From the NCBI GenBank assembly GCA_003427395.1, contig BFEA01000487.1:407288-437843 (forward strand): a stretch of DNA of 30,556 nt. Reading direction: 5' to 3'. A model generated the notes under the pieces. The model saw nothing but the letters and a program-made list of their open reading frames with translations. It was not told where the DNA came from and did not search any database. Source of the DNA: Chara braunii (taxonomy: Eukaryota; Streptophyta; Charophyceae; Charales; Characeae). The position numbers were made by a program, and so were the translations under genes. Of the stretch, positions 1-10,290 are shown one piece after another; the first letter of the stretch is position 1, and every line of letters begins with the position of its first letter.

Positions 1-29
1 CCCCCCCCCCCCCCCCCCCCCCCCCCCCC
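1..29. repeat. Poly(C) homopolymer at the window edge
   Basis: A run of 29 C followed by G and five more C opens the window. Homopolymers of this length are rare and error-prone, so this may be a low-confidence assembly position. Confidence 0.9.
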
Positions 30-458
30 GCCCCCAATACCCTCTTCTATCCCCAAAAGTTTCTCAAGGGATTTGGGTTGTACTCAGCAAGTGCAGTTCA
101 CAACCCCAATGCAGGGATAATGATGGAAAGAGAGATATAGAATTTCAAATTGTATCACACATTGAGAAGCTAGAAGTCCCACAGGAAACCAGAAAGCAGT
201 ATTGCACTCAAAATTACCAGCAGAAAGACCAACAATGAATGCAAATGATAATGTAGCCCAATCTCGCCACCATCACCAAAGTATCCAAGTCGCATATCCA
301 ATTGGCGCTCAGCACCCAGCCTACTACTGGAACAGGTACTAACTAGCCTATTCTACTATGTAAATGTGATACAGATCTGGACAGAACAACTCTTGAAGTC
401 GAAGTATGCAATGAAGCTGCCCAACATGCAGACCTCCAATCAGTCCTCCTCTGACCCC

Positions 459-516
<58 letters not shown>
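459..516. repeat. (CT)n microsatellite
   Basis: A nearly perfect CT dinucleotide run with one TT interruption near 471. It creates spurious Ser-Leu frames on the plus strand and Arg-Glu frames on the minus strand, which are not annotated as genes. Confidence 0.95.
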
Positions 517-520
<4 letters not shown>

Positions 521-1567
521 CCGCCAAGGAACCACCACCGTCTCTCACCTACCTCGAGGCCAGCCTGGTCATGGCTGCCTCGAGCCTCTCTCATCGCCGC
601 TCTCTCTGCTGCCCGCTAGTGCTGCCCATGAGCGCTCTGGCAGCAATGCAACACAACAGCATGCTGCAAATGTCTGTTGGTCAGAATGCCCTGCCTCGAG
701 GGCAGCACCTTCAGTCGTTTGTTGACTCGTGCATCATGAAACATCTACGAAGCAAAAACTCATCAAGAATTTTCAATTGTTGCGAGAGGAGACATACCTG
801 TCATATAGACACATAACAAGTGAAACCAAAAAAACCATGCATATTAGTCCATAATATGATAGATTATTCAAAACACGAGGGCACGAAAGCAAAGTGTTGA
901 CAAAGAATAAAAATCGAAAATGATACATAAAAAAATGAGCGACAAGTTGTCTGTGATTGCCATTTATGCAAGGGTTCAGAATTTGAGCAATATAAGGAAA
1001 AAGTGTTGCACTTGCTGAAGTGAAGATGGACCTTGCAAAATGAGCCCCGACCTTGGTACAACCCAATGTTAGCAGAAATGTTGCCATGGTTTTCTGCTGC
1101 AAAGACAATATCTTCAGCTAACAGCCAGGATCAACGTCTGGGTTAGAAATCTTACCATCCAGAAACAGGTTGAAACACCGACCAGGAACAATGACTTTCA
1201 TCGAAACATAACTTGTCCATCACAAGAAAAGAGATGAGAAAGGAATAATAAATAGTAAGAAATTAGTACAAGTGAAACAATTAACAACATTGACAAAACA
1301 TAGAATCCTCATGGAGCAAGTACTTCAATAGGAAAATAACAATCAACCCCGTTACAGTATTCCTCAGCGAGGACCAACTCCCCCCCCCCCTCTAAGGTTT
1401 CGAACGCTTTTTTCCTCGGACTGATCATAAAAGGATCCCTTTGGGCCATTTGAAAAAGAAGATGCACAGCCAATTTCGACAACACCAACACCACCCTTGA
1501 CAACACTCTCATCAGCATCAAACAAACTATATAGACAGAGATCCAACCTCTCTGGAACAAAGTGAAA
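517..1567. other. No recognisable feature
   Basis: AT-leaning single-copy-looking DNA. Open frames are short on both strands and none has a recognisable domain, promoter or splice pattern. Confidence 0.5.
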
Positions 1568-1600
1568 NANCAATTACCAGAGNACNCANACAAAAGAACN
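1568..1600. other. Cluster of six ambiguous bases
   Basis: Isolated N calls at 1568, 1570, 1583, 1586, 1589 and 1600 lie within 33 bases. This looks like conflicting reads (heterozygosity or collapsed repeats) rather than a scaffold gap. Confidence 0.8.
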
Positions 1601-1849
1601 AAATTAATCAAGACATTCACTTCCTTAAGCCTGGGCAACGGAATTCTCGGATAAATTTCTGACGAATGACTAATGCTTAATGATTGGCTTGATGTATCAG
1701 CAGATACCAGCCAGATCCAAATCACGCCCCCAAGGGCAGTACAGACCCCACGAGCAGATGCCCTAAGCCGACCACTCATTCATACAGGGGACAAACTAAT
1801 CTAAACACGATCCACCAGCAAGATGTGGATCCCTGTCCATTGAACAAGT

Positions 1850-2040
1850 ACAACATAGTGCAGATAACAACCTCCCACCCCCCAGCTGCCTCGACCAAAA
1901 CACAACATCCCTCCACCCCCACTCAATGCAACCGGGCCCCAGCCCGACAGATGCCTCCCATTGGCCCCCAACCACAACACCCAACTCCCCTCCATCCTCA
2001 CTTAACACCCCCCTTACGCAGAACCCAGGCAAGGAGACAG
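1850..2040 (+). other. C/A-rich, G-poor tract with a Pro-rich open frame
   Basis: The plus strand is strongly C- and A-rich here. A 76-codon frame at 1825-2055 is rich in Pro, Thr, Gln and His (for example HPPAASTKTQHPSTPTQ). It could be a low-complexity exon or simply biased DNA. No domain is recognisable and no splice sites were established. Confidence 0.3.
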
Positions 2041-2055
2041 GCAACCGATCTGTAG

Positions 2056-3295
2056 CTTAGCAATTAGAGTAACATCAGGTCAGGTAGGGTTCAGGGTTTT
2101 AGCAAAAGGTGGACAACTTACAGGAGTCAGGACCCTGGAAAACATGAGACATTAGCTCGGCTTTACGGTTTAGGATAAGGACGTTCGGTAAAAAAAAGAG
2201 GTTCAGACAGCAAGATAAAAGAAAGACGTTAGGGTTAATGGGTACAATTGATTGATTAAAGAGATTCTCACTATCCCTATCTACCATCTTGTGAAAGTTA
2301 GGGTCTAGGATCTTAACACCCGGAGGATCAGCCGAGAGGAACATGGCCGCGAGAGACCAACGAAAGAAAGGTTAGCACACCATATCAGAAGTTCTAGCAA
2401 GCAATGCCAACAAGGCGGTCCAATTGACTGAGAGGAACAGGTCGTAGTAGCCAGACAAGACTGGCAGAAGTATTCAGAATAACCACCTCGGACAACAACA
2501 GAATAGGACAGGCTAACTTAGGCAGGGGTGAAGTTCAATACATCCTTCCCCAAGGAAGTAATCAATGTCGGCTTTCGGGCCTCCACACAATAAGGGGGAG
2601 GAGCATGTGTGAGTTTCCTTTGTAATTTCTCCGACTTGTCGAGGGAATAGGAACCAGACTAACGCTCCCCAAAATATAAATGGAGCAAGAACCCTGAAGG
2701 TTTAAAAAAAAAAAAAAAAAGTACAAGTGAAACAGTGAATGCAAGGAATCAATCAACAACAACAAAATTTTTATATGTGTGTCAATGGCTGATTCATCAA
2801 GGGTGTCACCCTCTACTATGAAAATAAGAAAATTAAAACAAACTTAAAAAAGGAGAACGGATTGACAAGGACTCCCTGAAACAAAAATAACAGCAGAGAA
2901 GATTTTTCACTAACGTGACAATCAAATTTTGCAGTATAGTTTCAGGACAGTTCCCTGGTGTCTCCCTAGCGCAAGAACAACAGCAGAGGAGTATAATCTC
3001 TTTTTTTTTGTTTTGAGTGTAATGAACAGCCTGGAGTTCATTGAAATCGTGATACATCCATCCAAATCATAAGCTTACCTTGACAAGACAAGTCATGACA
3101 CTTAGTGTGACATGTTTGCGCATTGCAGTTGACAACATACATGACTGCCACAAATAGACACAGAAAAGAAACATGAAGAGAAAAAAAAAATGTTAGAAAC
3201 ACATCATACTTAAATTATTAGAGAGCTGGAGAATATTATTTGTTGGGAAGAATGCCTGAATTAAAAACAACACCAAGAGTGTTGTCACTGGAAGA
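2056..3295. other. Largely featureless; poly(A) at 2704-2720
   Basis: A 17-base A run at 2704-2720 and a T run near 3001-3009 are the only conspicuous signals. Open frames are short and lack recognisable domains. Confidence 0.45.
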
Positions 3296-4275
3296 GGGGT
3301 ATAAATTGGTTCTAAAGGAGCTAAAGGGGTTTAAAGCATAGTTGTTCCGGACCCGGACAACCGGACAACCGGACGAAGACACCGGACCCGTGTCTGGATC
3401 AAATCGGACGTCCGGTTCCCCAGACATCAAACCGGACATCCAAACATCCGGACCCGGACAGTCCATCTTGCTATGTCGGTGTCTAGTTGTCTGGATTAAA
3501 AAAAAAAAAAAAAAAAAAAAAAGGACATTGACACATACAGGTTTGTGAGACTGGTCGTACGTGCTAATAAATTCAGCATTAATCATATCGGAAATGTTAA
3601 GTTTATTATGGTGGAGCTTCGAAAGCAAGACGGCGGCAGGGCAGACCTCAATGGCAACCTCCACGGCAAGACGGCGATGACACTGCTGCGGGCGGGGACT
3701 TCGGTGGCAGGGCAGACCTCCACGACAACCTCCAAGTCCGAAATTCGCGTCCTCCCGCCAGTGGGGCTGCTACTATCATAATACTTTCAAATTTCACTCA
3801 GAGGCCCTTTCAGGGCCTGTCCGGTTGGGGTGCCTGATCTCGAAAAACCAAGGCAGCAATTTTCCAAGGTACCCCAGGCCAAGGTGAACGGCCTGGGATC
3901 CCGAAAAAAAATATTCAAAATTTTTTATTTTGGGGTCCAACCGGACCCTCCTAACCGTACACCGGACCCAGACACAAGACACCGGACTGTCTGGATCGGG
4001 ATCCGGACGTCCGGTTGGTAACCATGGTTTAAAGAGTGTTGCCTTGGTTTGATTCTATCATTTCTTTTTTTATCTCCAATTCTGCGAGTTTCTGATGTGA
4101 CCCTCTGCCAAAAGTCGTTTATATTGCAATTCTACACGACATATTTTTTTTCTTGTTTTTTTTTTTTTTAATTTCACGATTATTATTACTTTTTGCGATG
4201 AGGTTGCCTGGGACTCTGCCCGAGGATTATGCCTGGCCGAGCAGGGTGCTCGGGCAGCCAGAAAAACAGCCTACT
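3296..4275 (+). repeat. Dispersed repeat R1, copy 1 (split by an insertion)
   Basis: The left part (3296-3336, GGGGTATAAATTGG..., then CTAAAGGGGTTTAAA) and the right part (about 4035-4275, with TGTGACCCTCTGCCAAAAG, a GCCTGG..GGGCAG block and AGAAAAACAGCC) match, in order, the uninterrupted copy at 7137-7445 and a third copy at 4301-4530. The two parts are separated by the CCGGAC-rich element. The family is not recognised and no coding sequence is visible in it. Confidence 0.65.
3337..4025. mobile_element. CCGGAC-rich foldback/MITE-like insertion
   Basis: About 689 bp inserted in repeat R1. GGTTTAAAG occurs at both edges (3328-3336 and 4026-4034), consistent with an 8-9 bp target duplication; the uninterrupted R1 copy at 7137 has GGTTTAAAT once. 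The ends are imperfect inverted repeats: the left begins CATAGTTGTTCCGGAC, and the right, read on the other strand, begins ATGGTTACCAACCGGAC. Both ends carry many CCGGAC/GTCCGG motifs. Inside are 25 A at 3498-3522 and the block GGCAGGGCAGACCTC twice (near 3636 and 3706). No transposase frame is visible, so it is non-autonomous. TSD length would fit hAT-like or Mutator-like elements (inference). Confidence 0.55.
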
Positions 4276-4300
4276 CATCTTACTACTATTCTTCGAGTGT

Positions 4301-4530
4301 GGGTATAAATTTATTTTAAAAATGCTAAAAGGGTTCAGAGGGGGATCCATCTTTATCTCGGATTCTGTGAGGAAGTTAGATGTGACCCTCAGCTAAAAGT
4401 CGTTTGTATTGCAATTCTACACAACATATTTTCTTTGTGGAAGAGTTTATTATTATTAATATTGTTTTTTCGCTGGAGATGCCCGCTATCCTGCCCAGGG
4501 GTCATGCATGGCTGGGCACCCAACTTACCA
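4301..4530 (+). repeat. Dispersed repeat R1, copy 2
   Basis: Lies about 25 bp downstream of copy 1 in the same orientation. Shared landmarks in order are GGGTATAAAT, GCTAAAAGGG, TGTGACCCTCAGCTAAAAG, CAATTCTACACAACATATTTT and GTCATGCATGGCTGGGCA. It lacks the CCGGAC insertion. Confidence 0.6.
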
Positions 4531-5580
4531 TTATTTTTTTAGTGTTGCCGCTGGACATTGCTGCATTATCTTGTACCCTTGAAGCTATAAACAATATTGT
4601 GATCGCTCGGGGAGAGTTTTCCGAACCAGTTATGCAAAAATATGAAAGGATAAGCTCAAAATGTGCTCAAGAAGGGAAAAACTTACATATTTTCCCAGAC
4701 AATGGATGCTCATTCGCAAGTCCCAGAACAAAACGATCGAGTTCTGGGAATGGTGATGCATGAACCTTAATAGGCATGCTACTTGCAGAATACTGATTGA
4801 AAGCCTCTTCAATAGACTGTGTTGGTGATCGAGCGTCTGTAGAATTAGCAAAGCATTCCAAAGCCGAGTCGTGTATACAAATTTGAATTCAACAAGGAAA
4901 TCAGTGGAAATATGTTTTTGACAGCTAAAGACACCTTCAAACGAAGAGCACACCCTGAAGAAAATATTTTTCGAAATATTATATATTTATTATTTACTAC
5001 ATAAAGGACCCGGATCTTATTGGCTTCAGCTGATAGGACAGGAAGTCAGTCAGATCTCACAAATACCGTGGAAAAAGTTTAAGTCAATTCAACTTGCCAG
5101 AATCAGGAACCTCCAGTGGCTAATCTCTTATGGAGCACTTCCGGTTAACCAATGACACTCCTGGTGGCTGCTGCTGCAACTGTTGTTGTGGCAGTTACAA
5201 CAGAGCTCGAAGATGCTGCAGACACTACTGCATTAGCGATTGCATCAGGTTTTGCAACAGTAATTCCAATAGGAGTCACTACACCAGTGCTACAGCAGCA
5301 ACTGCAGCCTCTGTTGCATCAACAATTGAGAGAAGTCAATCACACCTGAGATAAAAACTTTTTTTTCTTCATACATTAGGGCCCTACTAGCCTTTAAAAA
5401 AAAAGAAAATTATGGTCCCGACAGGTGGTGTTTGTCCTCCTCCAGATCTCCTTGACAATCCAAAACAGTATAACCTAGCCCTCCAGATTTTTCACCAGGG
5501 TAAAAAAACTGTGATTGAGTGGTCGTTTAGGGCGGTTGTCCTGCCGGACATTCCAGACATTCAGAGAGGTTGTTGATATT
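4531..5580. other. Mostly featureless; Ala-rich decayed frame near 5150-5345
   Basis: On the minus strand 5150-5345 reads Ala/Val/Ser/Thr-rich (for example VVTATTTVAAAAT) with one frame change and stops. On the plus strand the same DNA is GCA/GCT-rich. It may be a decayed low-complexity exon. Nothing else is supported in this stretch. Confidence 0.25.
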
Positions 5581-5659
5581 CAGAGAGGACCCTCTTCCTC
5601 CTCCTCATCATCAAGTCCCCTTTGTCCTCCCCCTCCTCGTCAGAGATTTTTTTCAGAAT

Positions 5660-5775
5660 TTCCAACGAAAAAAGAGAAAGAAAATTTGATTTCAAGAAGA
5701 CAATGGAGCAATAGACGACAGCAGAGAAATGGATGACAGACAGATACTCAGATACGACAAAAAGAAGGAGGAGGA
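5660..5775. repeat. Direct repeat flanking the U6 cluster, left copy
   Basis: Starts TCCAACGAAAAAA and contains ATTTCAAGAAGACAA, AGAAATGGATGACAGACAG, ATACTCAGATACGA and GGAGGAGGA. The same order of landmarks recurs at 6407-6559. Confidence 0.6.
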
Positions 5776-5837
5776 CGGGGAGAAAGAAAACGAAAGGCAA
5801 AGATGGAGACGATAATGACAGGCTGCCACGTGGCACC

Positions 5838-5880
5838 CGTGCAGGGGCCCTGCAAATCTTCCCTGGATTGTCCCAATGGA
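5838..5880 (-). pseudogene. U6 snRNA-derived fragment, copy a
   Basis: On the plus strand GCAGGGGCCCTGCAAATCTT followed by CCCTGGATTGTCCCAAT resembles the reverse complement of the conserved central U6 (GCAGGGGCCATGCTAATCTT). It is a short, diverged piece. Assignment depends on copies b and c nearby. Confidence 0.5.
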
Positions 5881-5922
5881 CCCTCGTCCCCCTCCTCCTC
5901 CTTCTTTGTTTTTTTTTTTTCC

Positions 5923-5991
5923 GGACCATTTCTCGATTTGTGTGTGTCATCCTTGTCCAGGGGCCAAGCTAATCTTCTCTGTATTGTCCAA
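5923..5991 (-). pseudogene. U6 snRNA retropseudogene, copy b (5' truncated)
   Basis: Reading the minus strand, about 69 bases match the plant-type U6 3' two-thirds with few differences. On the plus strand GGACCATTTCTCGATTTGTG, GTGTCATCCTTG, CAGGGGCCA and GCTAATCTTCTCTGTAT are all recognisable. Similarity ends at 5991, so the U6 5' stem-loop is absent. A T run at 5910-5920 is a poly(A) tract directly 3' of the U6 part on the minus strand, as expected for a retroposed RNA. Not a functional U6 gene: the 5' end is missing and the copy is embedded in simple repeats. Confidence 0.8.
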
Positions 5992-6200
5992 GATACACGG
6001 AATGTTTCAACGGACCCTCCTCCTCCTCTTTCAAGTCCACCGACCTTCTCTCCCTCCCTCTCCTCCTCCTCCTCCTCGTACTCCTCCTCATCATCAACTC
6101 TTCCCTCCTTTATCGTCCTCCTCGTCGTCGTCAACTCCACCTTACTTTTCTTTCTCCCTCTTCTCCTCCCTCTCCTCGTCCTCCTTTTTTTTTTTTTTTT

Positions 6201-6293
6201 ACCATTTCTCGATTTATGTGTGTCATCCTTGCGCGCGGGTCATGCCAATCTTCTTTGTATCGTCCCAATTTTAACAACAATCCCAAAGAACCC
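6201..6293 (-). pseudogene. U6 snRNA retropseudogene, copy c (near full length)
   Basis: On the plus strand ACCATTTCTCGATTTATGTG, TGTCATCCTTGCGCG, CATGCCAATCTTCTTTGTAT and CGTCCCAATTTTAA align with the reverse complement of plant-type U6. It is followed by a degenerate 5' hairpin region (TCCCAAAGAACCC in place of TCCCCGAAGGGAC). Sixteen T at 6185-6200 form a poly(A) tail on the minus strand. Substitutions in conserved positions and the poly(A) tail argue for a retropseudogene. Confidence 0.8.
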
Positions 6294-6406
6294 TCCTCCT
6301 CCTCCTCCTCCTCCTACTCATCCTCATCATGAACTCCACCCTCCTTTCTCATCCTCCTCGTCGTCGTCAACTCCACCGTCCCTGCAGCAGTGCATCTTTC
6401 AATAAG

Positions 6407-6559
6407 TTCCAACGAAAAAAAAAAAAAATCGATATCAAGAAGTACAACGGAAAAATGGATGACAGGGAGAGCGGGGAAACGGACGACAACAAAGAAATGG
6501 ACGACGGACAGATATTCAGATACGAGGAAAAGGAGGAGGAGGAGGAGGAGGAGGAGGAG
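6407..6559. repeat. Direct repeat flanking the U6 cluster, right copy, ending in (GGA)n
   Basis: Starts TCCAACGAAAAAA and shares ATCAAGAAG, ATGGATGACAGGGAGAG, AAAGAAATGGACGACGGACAG and ATATTCAGATACGAGGA with 5660-5775. It ends in GGA triplets at about 6530-6559. A run of A follows at about 6571-6585. Confidence 0.6.
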
Positions 6560-6711
6560 ACTTTCCATTTCAAAAAAAAAAAAAAAACAGGGCGCAAAAC
6601 CCTAGTCCACTTTCCGGGACTTCCGGATCTCAACAAAGGACTGTAAAAATCAGGTCGCAATTCTTTTTCGGCAGCCCAGGGCGTGAAAAAACGCCGCCCA
6701 AAACAAATTTG

Positions 6712-6815
6712 GCCGTTGGGCAGGGGGCCGACCATCCGGACCGGGATGCGGACCCCGGACCACGGACAGTCCAGATCCCTGTCCGGTGGTCCGGATCGTA
6801 GCCATAGTCGAAACG
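6712..6815. repeat. CCGGAC-rich relic related to the 3337-4025 element
   Basis: Short block with GACCATCCGGACCGGGAT, CCCCGGACCACGGACAGTCC and GTCCGGTGGTCCGGAT followed by CGTAGCCATAG. It has the same motif style and similar terminal sequence (GTAGCCATAG versus GTAACCATGG) as the end of the larger element, so it may be an internally deleted copy. Confidence 0.45.
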
Positions 6816-6988
6816 GATTCGACATTTCCACTGATAGGGAGATAGATATCCATCTTTTTATGATCTGAGAGAGAGAGAGCGACAGAGAGAGAGGGGGAAT
6901 GGCATAGCAACCTAGGTTGTTTTGTTCCCCCGGCCGGCCATGCCCGACCATGCACTGGGGCAAGTCACACAAGAGAGAACCTGCCCGA

Positions 6989-7092
6989 GTACTGCGGGCA
7001 AGTAAAAATATAGAAGTTTTTTTTTTTTTTTTTTTTTGCGTGCAGGGGTCGTCTGTGCATGCAAAGAGGAACCGTGGGCAAGTAAAAAAGTA
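6989..7092. repeat. Short direct repeat around poly(T)
   Basis: GCGGGCAAGTAAAAATATAGAAG followed by 21 T (7017-7037) is echoed by CGTGGGCAAGTAAAAAAGTAGG near 7070-7092. Confidence 0.4.
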
Positions 7093-7136
7093 GGTGATTT
7101 TCTTTTTGTGAGTGTTGGCTATGAAGGGGGGGTTAA

Positions 7137-7445
7137 GTGGGATATAAATTGGCTTTAGAGGGGCTAAAGGGGTTTAAATGGGGATGCATTAGTCTAATTT
7201 TTAATTGTTTATTTTTTATCTTTTATTCAGTGAGGAATTCATATGTGACCCTCAACCAAAACTTGTTTGCATTGCAAATCGACACAAGATTTTTTTTTTG
7301 CGGAATTTTTTGAATGATTTTTACTTTTTATTTTTTGGGTTGGGCTTGCCCGGAACCCAGCCTGAGCGTCATGCCTGGCTGGGCAACCGGGGATGAACCC
7401 GTGCAGAAATTGGTTTCCCGGGCGCCTGGAAAAACAACCCAGGTA
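7137..7445 (+). repeat. Dispersed repeat R1, copy 3 (uninterrupted)
   Basis: Contains GGGATATAAATTGG, GGGGCTAAAGGGGTTTAAAT, TGTGACCCTCAACCAAAAC, ATTGCAAATCGACACAAGAT, GCGTCATGCCTGGCTGGGCA and CTGGAAAAACAACCC in the order seen in copies 1 and 2. It serves as the empty-site reference for the insertion in copy 1. Confidence 0.65.
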
Positions 7446-8246
7446 ACAACGCTTACCTGTATATGAGTGACCATGTTCATTCCCATTGCATGCATGATGA
7501 CGGATGTGTGTATCGGTTCTTCATCTTTATGAACTCTTATAGACCTTGCTTCTTAATTCCTTATAAGACATTGATTTCTGTTGAATATATACATTAAATA
7601 ATAAATAGTTAACATTCACGATAATATTCTTGAGTCTTGTCTTTCATTCTTGTGCACTAATTTTATGTGAATCATTGTTTTGGATATCTATTATTGCATG
7701 TACATGAACAGGGTGAGATTTAACTTCATTCTGGCAGTTATTTGTCAAATTGACCATGAGAAGAAGATGACAACAAACGCTGAAAAGATCAGAAATCGAA
7801 TTTTTGGATACAAACGTAGAAAACTGCAGTGAAAAGGAAGAAAAGGAAGTTGTTGTTGTAGCCTGATAAACGCTGTTGGTCTACTATGGAGACCAAAGTT
7901 TGGTGTTGCCCAGGGGAACCTGCCGTTAACCTACGTACTATATTCACTTTGTGCCTATGTTCACCTTGATCTCTACGGTGATGGTGTTGTGTTCATTGTG
8001 GTCATTAATGCATTGCTTCAGCCGATACGATCATTACTTCAATTGGCTTGTATGGTTGGGTGTTACTAGTGAAGGGATTGATTTGGGTCACTGGATGAAG
8101 GTGTTGCTACATTGAACAAGTACATGATTTGGCTGTTGCAACTATAGTGTGAGTTTGCTCCCATCAACGTCCAGTCGGGGGCAGACTGACTGCATATTGC
8201 AGTTAAGGAGTAAATCAGGTTTGTGTCGTTGAGTTTGCAATATTTT
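7446..8246. other. No recognisable feature
   Basis: AT-rich DNA with short frames on both strands. Nothing in it resembles a known protein, RNA or repeat in this window. Confidence 0.45.
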
Positions 8247-8370
8247 GAGAGAGAGAGAGAGAGAGAGAGAGATGCTGAGAAGGAGAGAGAGCGAGAGATA
8301 ACGAAGAACGGATGGAGAAAAATACGGAGAAAGAGAAGAAGCGAGGGAGAGAGAGAGAGAAAGAGAGAGA
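8247..8370. repeat. (GA)n microsatellite and purine-rich extension
   Basis: Perfect GA repeats at 8247-8272 followed by interrupted GAGA/GGAGAAA purine tracts to about 8370. Confidence 0.9.
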
Positions 8371-9038
8371 AAATGGGATAGGCACAACAGAGGTCCACTT
8401 TAACTTGTGCCTCTCAGCTACATTCCTGTCTGATTTGCATGGGGTACTAGAGCTGCTAGATTGGTAGAGCCTTTTTTGTTTCATTTTCTTTAGCAGCTAG
8501 TTGCCTTTTGCTTAGTTTTTCTTTGTTATTTTTTTTAGAATGTTATAATTTTCTTTATTCTTTCATTCTTTATTTCCCTTTACGCATTTCTGGGGTCTTA
8601 CTGAGGTGGTGATTTGATGGATAGCCAGGCGGTTGTTGAAGATTCTGAAGTGGGTGTCCTTTCCTTTGCTATAATATGGCCTTAGGGCTCTAGTGACGGT
8701 TACTTTGCTCCGTGGTCTACAACCGGTTTTCTAGAATCCAACCTTCCGATCTATCTACATTCACTTGGTCCTTTTGGCAATAGCTTTTCCTCCAGGTTGG
8801 GCTTCTCCAAGTAGTATTTATTCTAGGCACTGCTATTCATCTAGTCCCTCTTCTTTATGAGTCAAACAAAACCACCGAAAAGTCCGGTTTGGCAGTCTGA
8901 TGACACAAACTGTAGGGTCACTGCGCCAAGATTTTCACGTTTCGTCTGACAGTGTATCTGGCAGTGCTTTTGTTGATAATTCTTACCACCATTCGGTCGT
9001 GTTTCGGAAATTTCGGGACGCTCTCTTTCAAACTCTTC

Positions 9039-9040
<2 letters not shown>
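8371..9040. other. No recognisable feature
   Basis: T-rich sequence between the two microsatellite blocks. No coding or RNA feature could be supported. Confidence 0.4.
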
Positions 9041-9087
<47 letters not shown>

Positions 9088-9088
9088 T

Positions 9089-9132
<44 letters not shown>
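9041..9132. repeat. Compound (TATC)n-(TC)n microsatellite
   Basis: About eleven TATC units at 9041-9086 pass directly into a TC run at about 9090-9132. Confidence 0.95.
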
Positions 9133-9135
<3 letters not shown>

Positions 9136-9352
9136 TACCTCAATGGGCGCGAAATTGCCTTATGGTTGGGTTAGGCCCAACATCAATTTATGCTTGGCTT
9201 ATTGATCACCAGTGCTGTTTTGTGCCTACGAAGGGTGAAGTCGTGTTCGCATCCACTACAACGCGCTAAACAACATCCCTTGTTCTATTGTGAGCAATCA
9301 ATTTATGCTTGAAGTTTCCAATCAAGTGTGAGATGATTCCAATCAAGCATGT

Positions 9353-9637
9353 GTGACTGGTGATAATAGACTCAAAATGGTTGGCACTATTTTAACAATC
9401 AACCACGAGCACCACGTCATCAGGAAAACAACCCAAAGTTTCAACAAAGGGGTGTCAACCCACAGTTGCTTCTTACTTGTGGTCAGGACACCTGAACATA
9501 CCTTACTGTATGAGCTTAAATCTAGGATTGAACATGTATGTGCCTCACTGCAGCTGGAGGGTTATTTCAACTCCTCAACAAACTTAAACTCTGATAACTC
9601 ATTTTGCCCATACTTGGTGCAAGGATCCATCCAATGA
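9353..9637 (+). CDS. Unrecognised 94-residue open frame
   Basis: An ATG-initiated frame of 94 residues with mixed, protein-like composition (for example LLYELKSRIEHVCASLQLEG). No domain, signal peptide or membrane segment is apparent. No TATA box, splice site or polyadenylation signal could be tied to it. It may be chance or a fragment of an exon. Listed only because composition is not low-complexity. Confidence 0.15.
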   Translation: MTGDNRLKMVGTILTINHEHHVIRKTTQSFNKGVSTHSCFLLVVRTPEHTLLYELKSRIEHVCASLQLEGYFNSSTNLNSDNSFCPYLVQGSIQ

Positions 9638-9639
9638 CA

Positions 9640-10290
9640 ATGCGAAACTTTCAAGGCCCAAAAGTTTATGGAAGACAAGTGTGAGTGAGTCAAATTGAAA
9701 CTAGAATTGCAAAAGCCGAGAGCGCGTAAATTGGGAAGCACCACTCAATAATCAATGAAACAACAATGTAGTAGCCCTACCATGATGTGTTTGTGTGTAC
9801 TACTCTACACTCCTTTTACACACACTTGTCAACTACCTCTCATATTGTCCATATGTCTCTTCGCCAGACGCTGCTGACGGTCCGCTCACGCATGTACACC
9901 TCACCAGCATAAGGTAAGGACCACCAGTTTGCATTGTTTTCATTCTCTTCCTTGATTTCCTCTGACACCCTGCAATCAGTTTCCCGCTCAGTGCTACTGT
10001 AGCATGTTGAGGCCGCTACACGGGCCTCGTTTTGGGGCCCGACGGTTGTTCCAGGCCCCCAGGCCGCCACCCATTTTTGGTGAGCGACCCAGAGGGCCAC
10101 GACCATTTTCCCAAGCTAGGCACACACTTGATTCCACTTGTGCTCTCGTTTATTCAACTTTTTTTCTCTGTTTTTTTCTTTCTTTCTCTTATTTACTATT
10201 ATATGGATTCGAACTTGAGTCTGCATTTCAACAGGTTCTAGATGTACGAACTGAGGTGGACTCGTTGGTCCTCTAAGTGGCCTAATTTTG
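9640..10290. other. No recognisable feature
   Basis: Mixed composition with a T/C-rich stretch at about 10150-10190. Nothing further supported. Confidence 0.4.

Larger units (their letters stand above)
5584..6400. repeat. TCC-rich composite tandem repeat carrying U6-derived segments
   Basis: The plus strand is dominated by CCTCCTCCT. Segments recur: ACCCTCCTCCTCC, CTCATCATCAACTC, and CCTCCTCGTCGTCGTCAACT at 6117-6136 and 6354-6373. Each larger unit contains a U6-like block on the minus strand (5838-5880, 5923-5991, 6201-6293). The 3' ends of the second and third U6-like blocks are about 278 bp apart, suggesting tandem duplication of a composite unit rather than independent insertions. Confidence 0.6.

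Noticed and set aside
6201-6293. Functional U6 snRNA gene
   Set aside because: It has a poly(A) tail, a degenerate 5' stem-loop and substitutions at conserved positions, and lies in a tandem composite repeat.
5803-6405. 200-codon plus-strand frame rich in Ser/Pro/Leu
   Set aside because: It is the translation of TCC/CTT simple repeats and reverse-strand U6 copies; overlapping frames in other phases are equally long.
8900-9269. Plus-strand frames with repeated SIYLSIYL and SLSLSL
   Set aside because: They translate the TATC and TC microsatellites.
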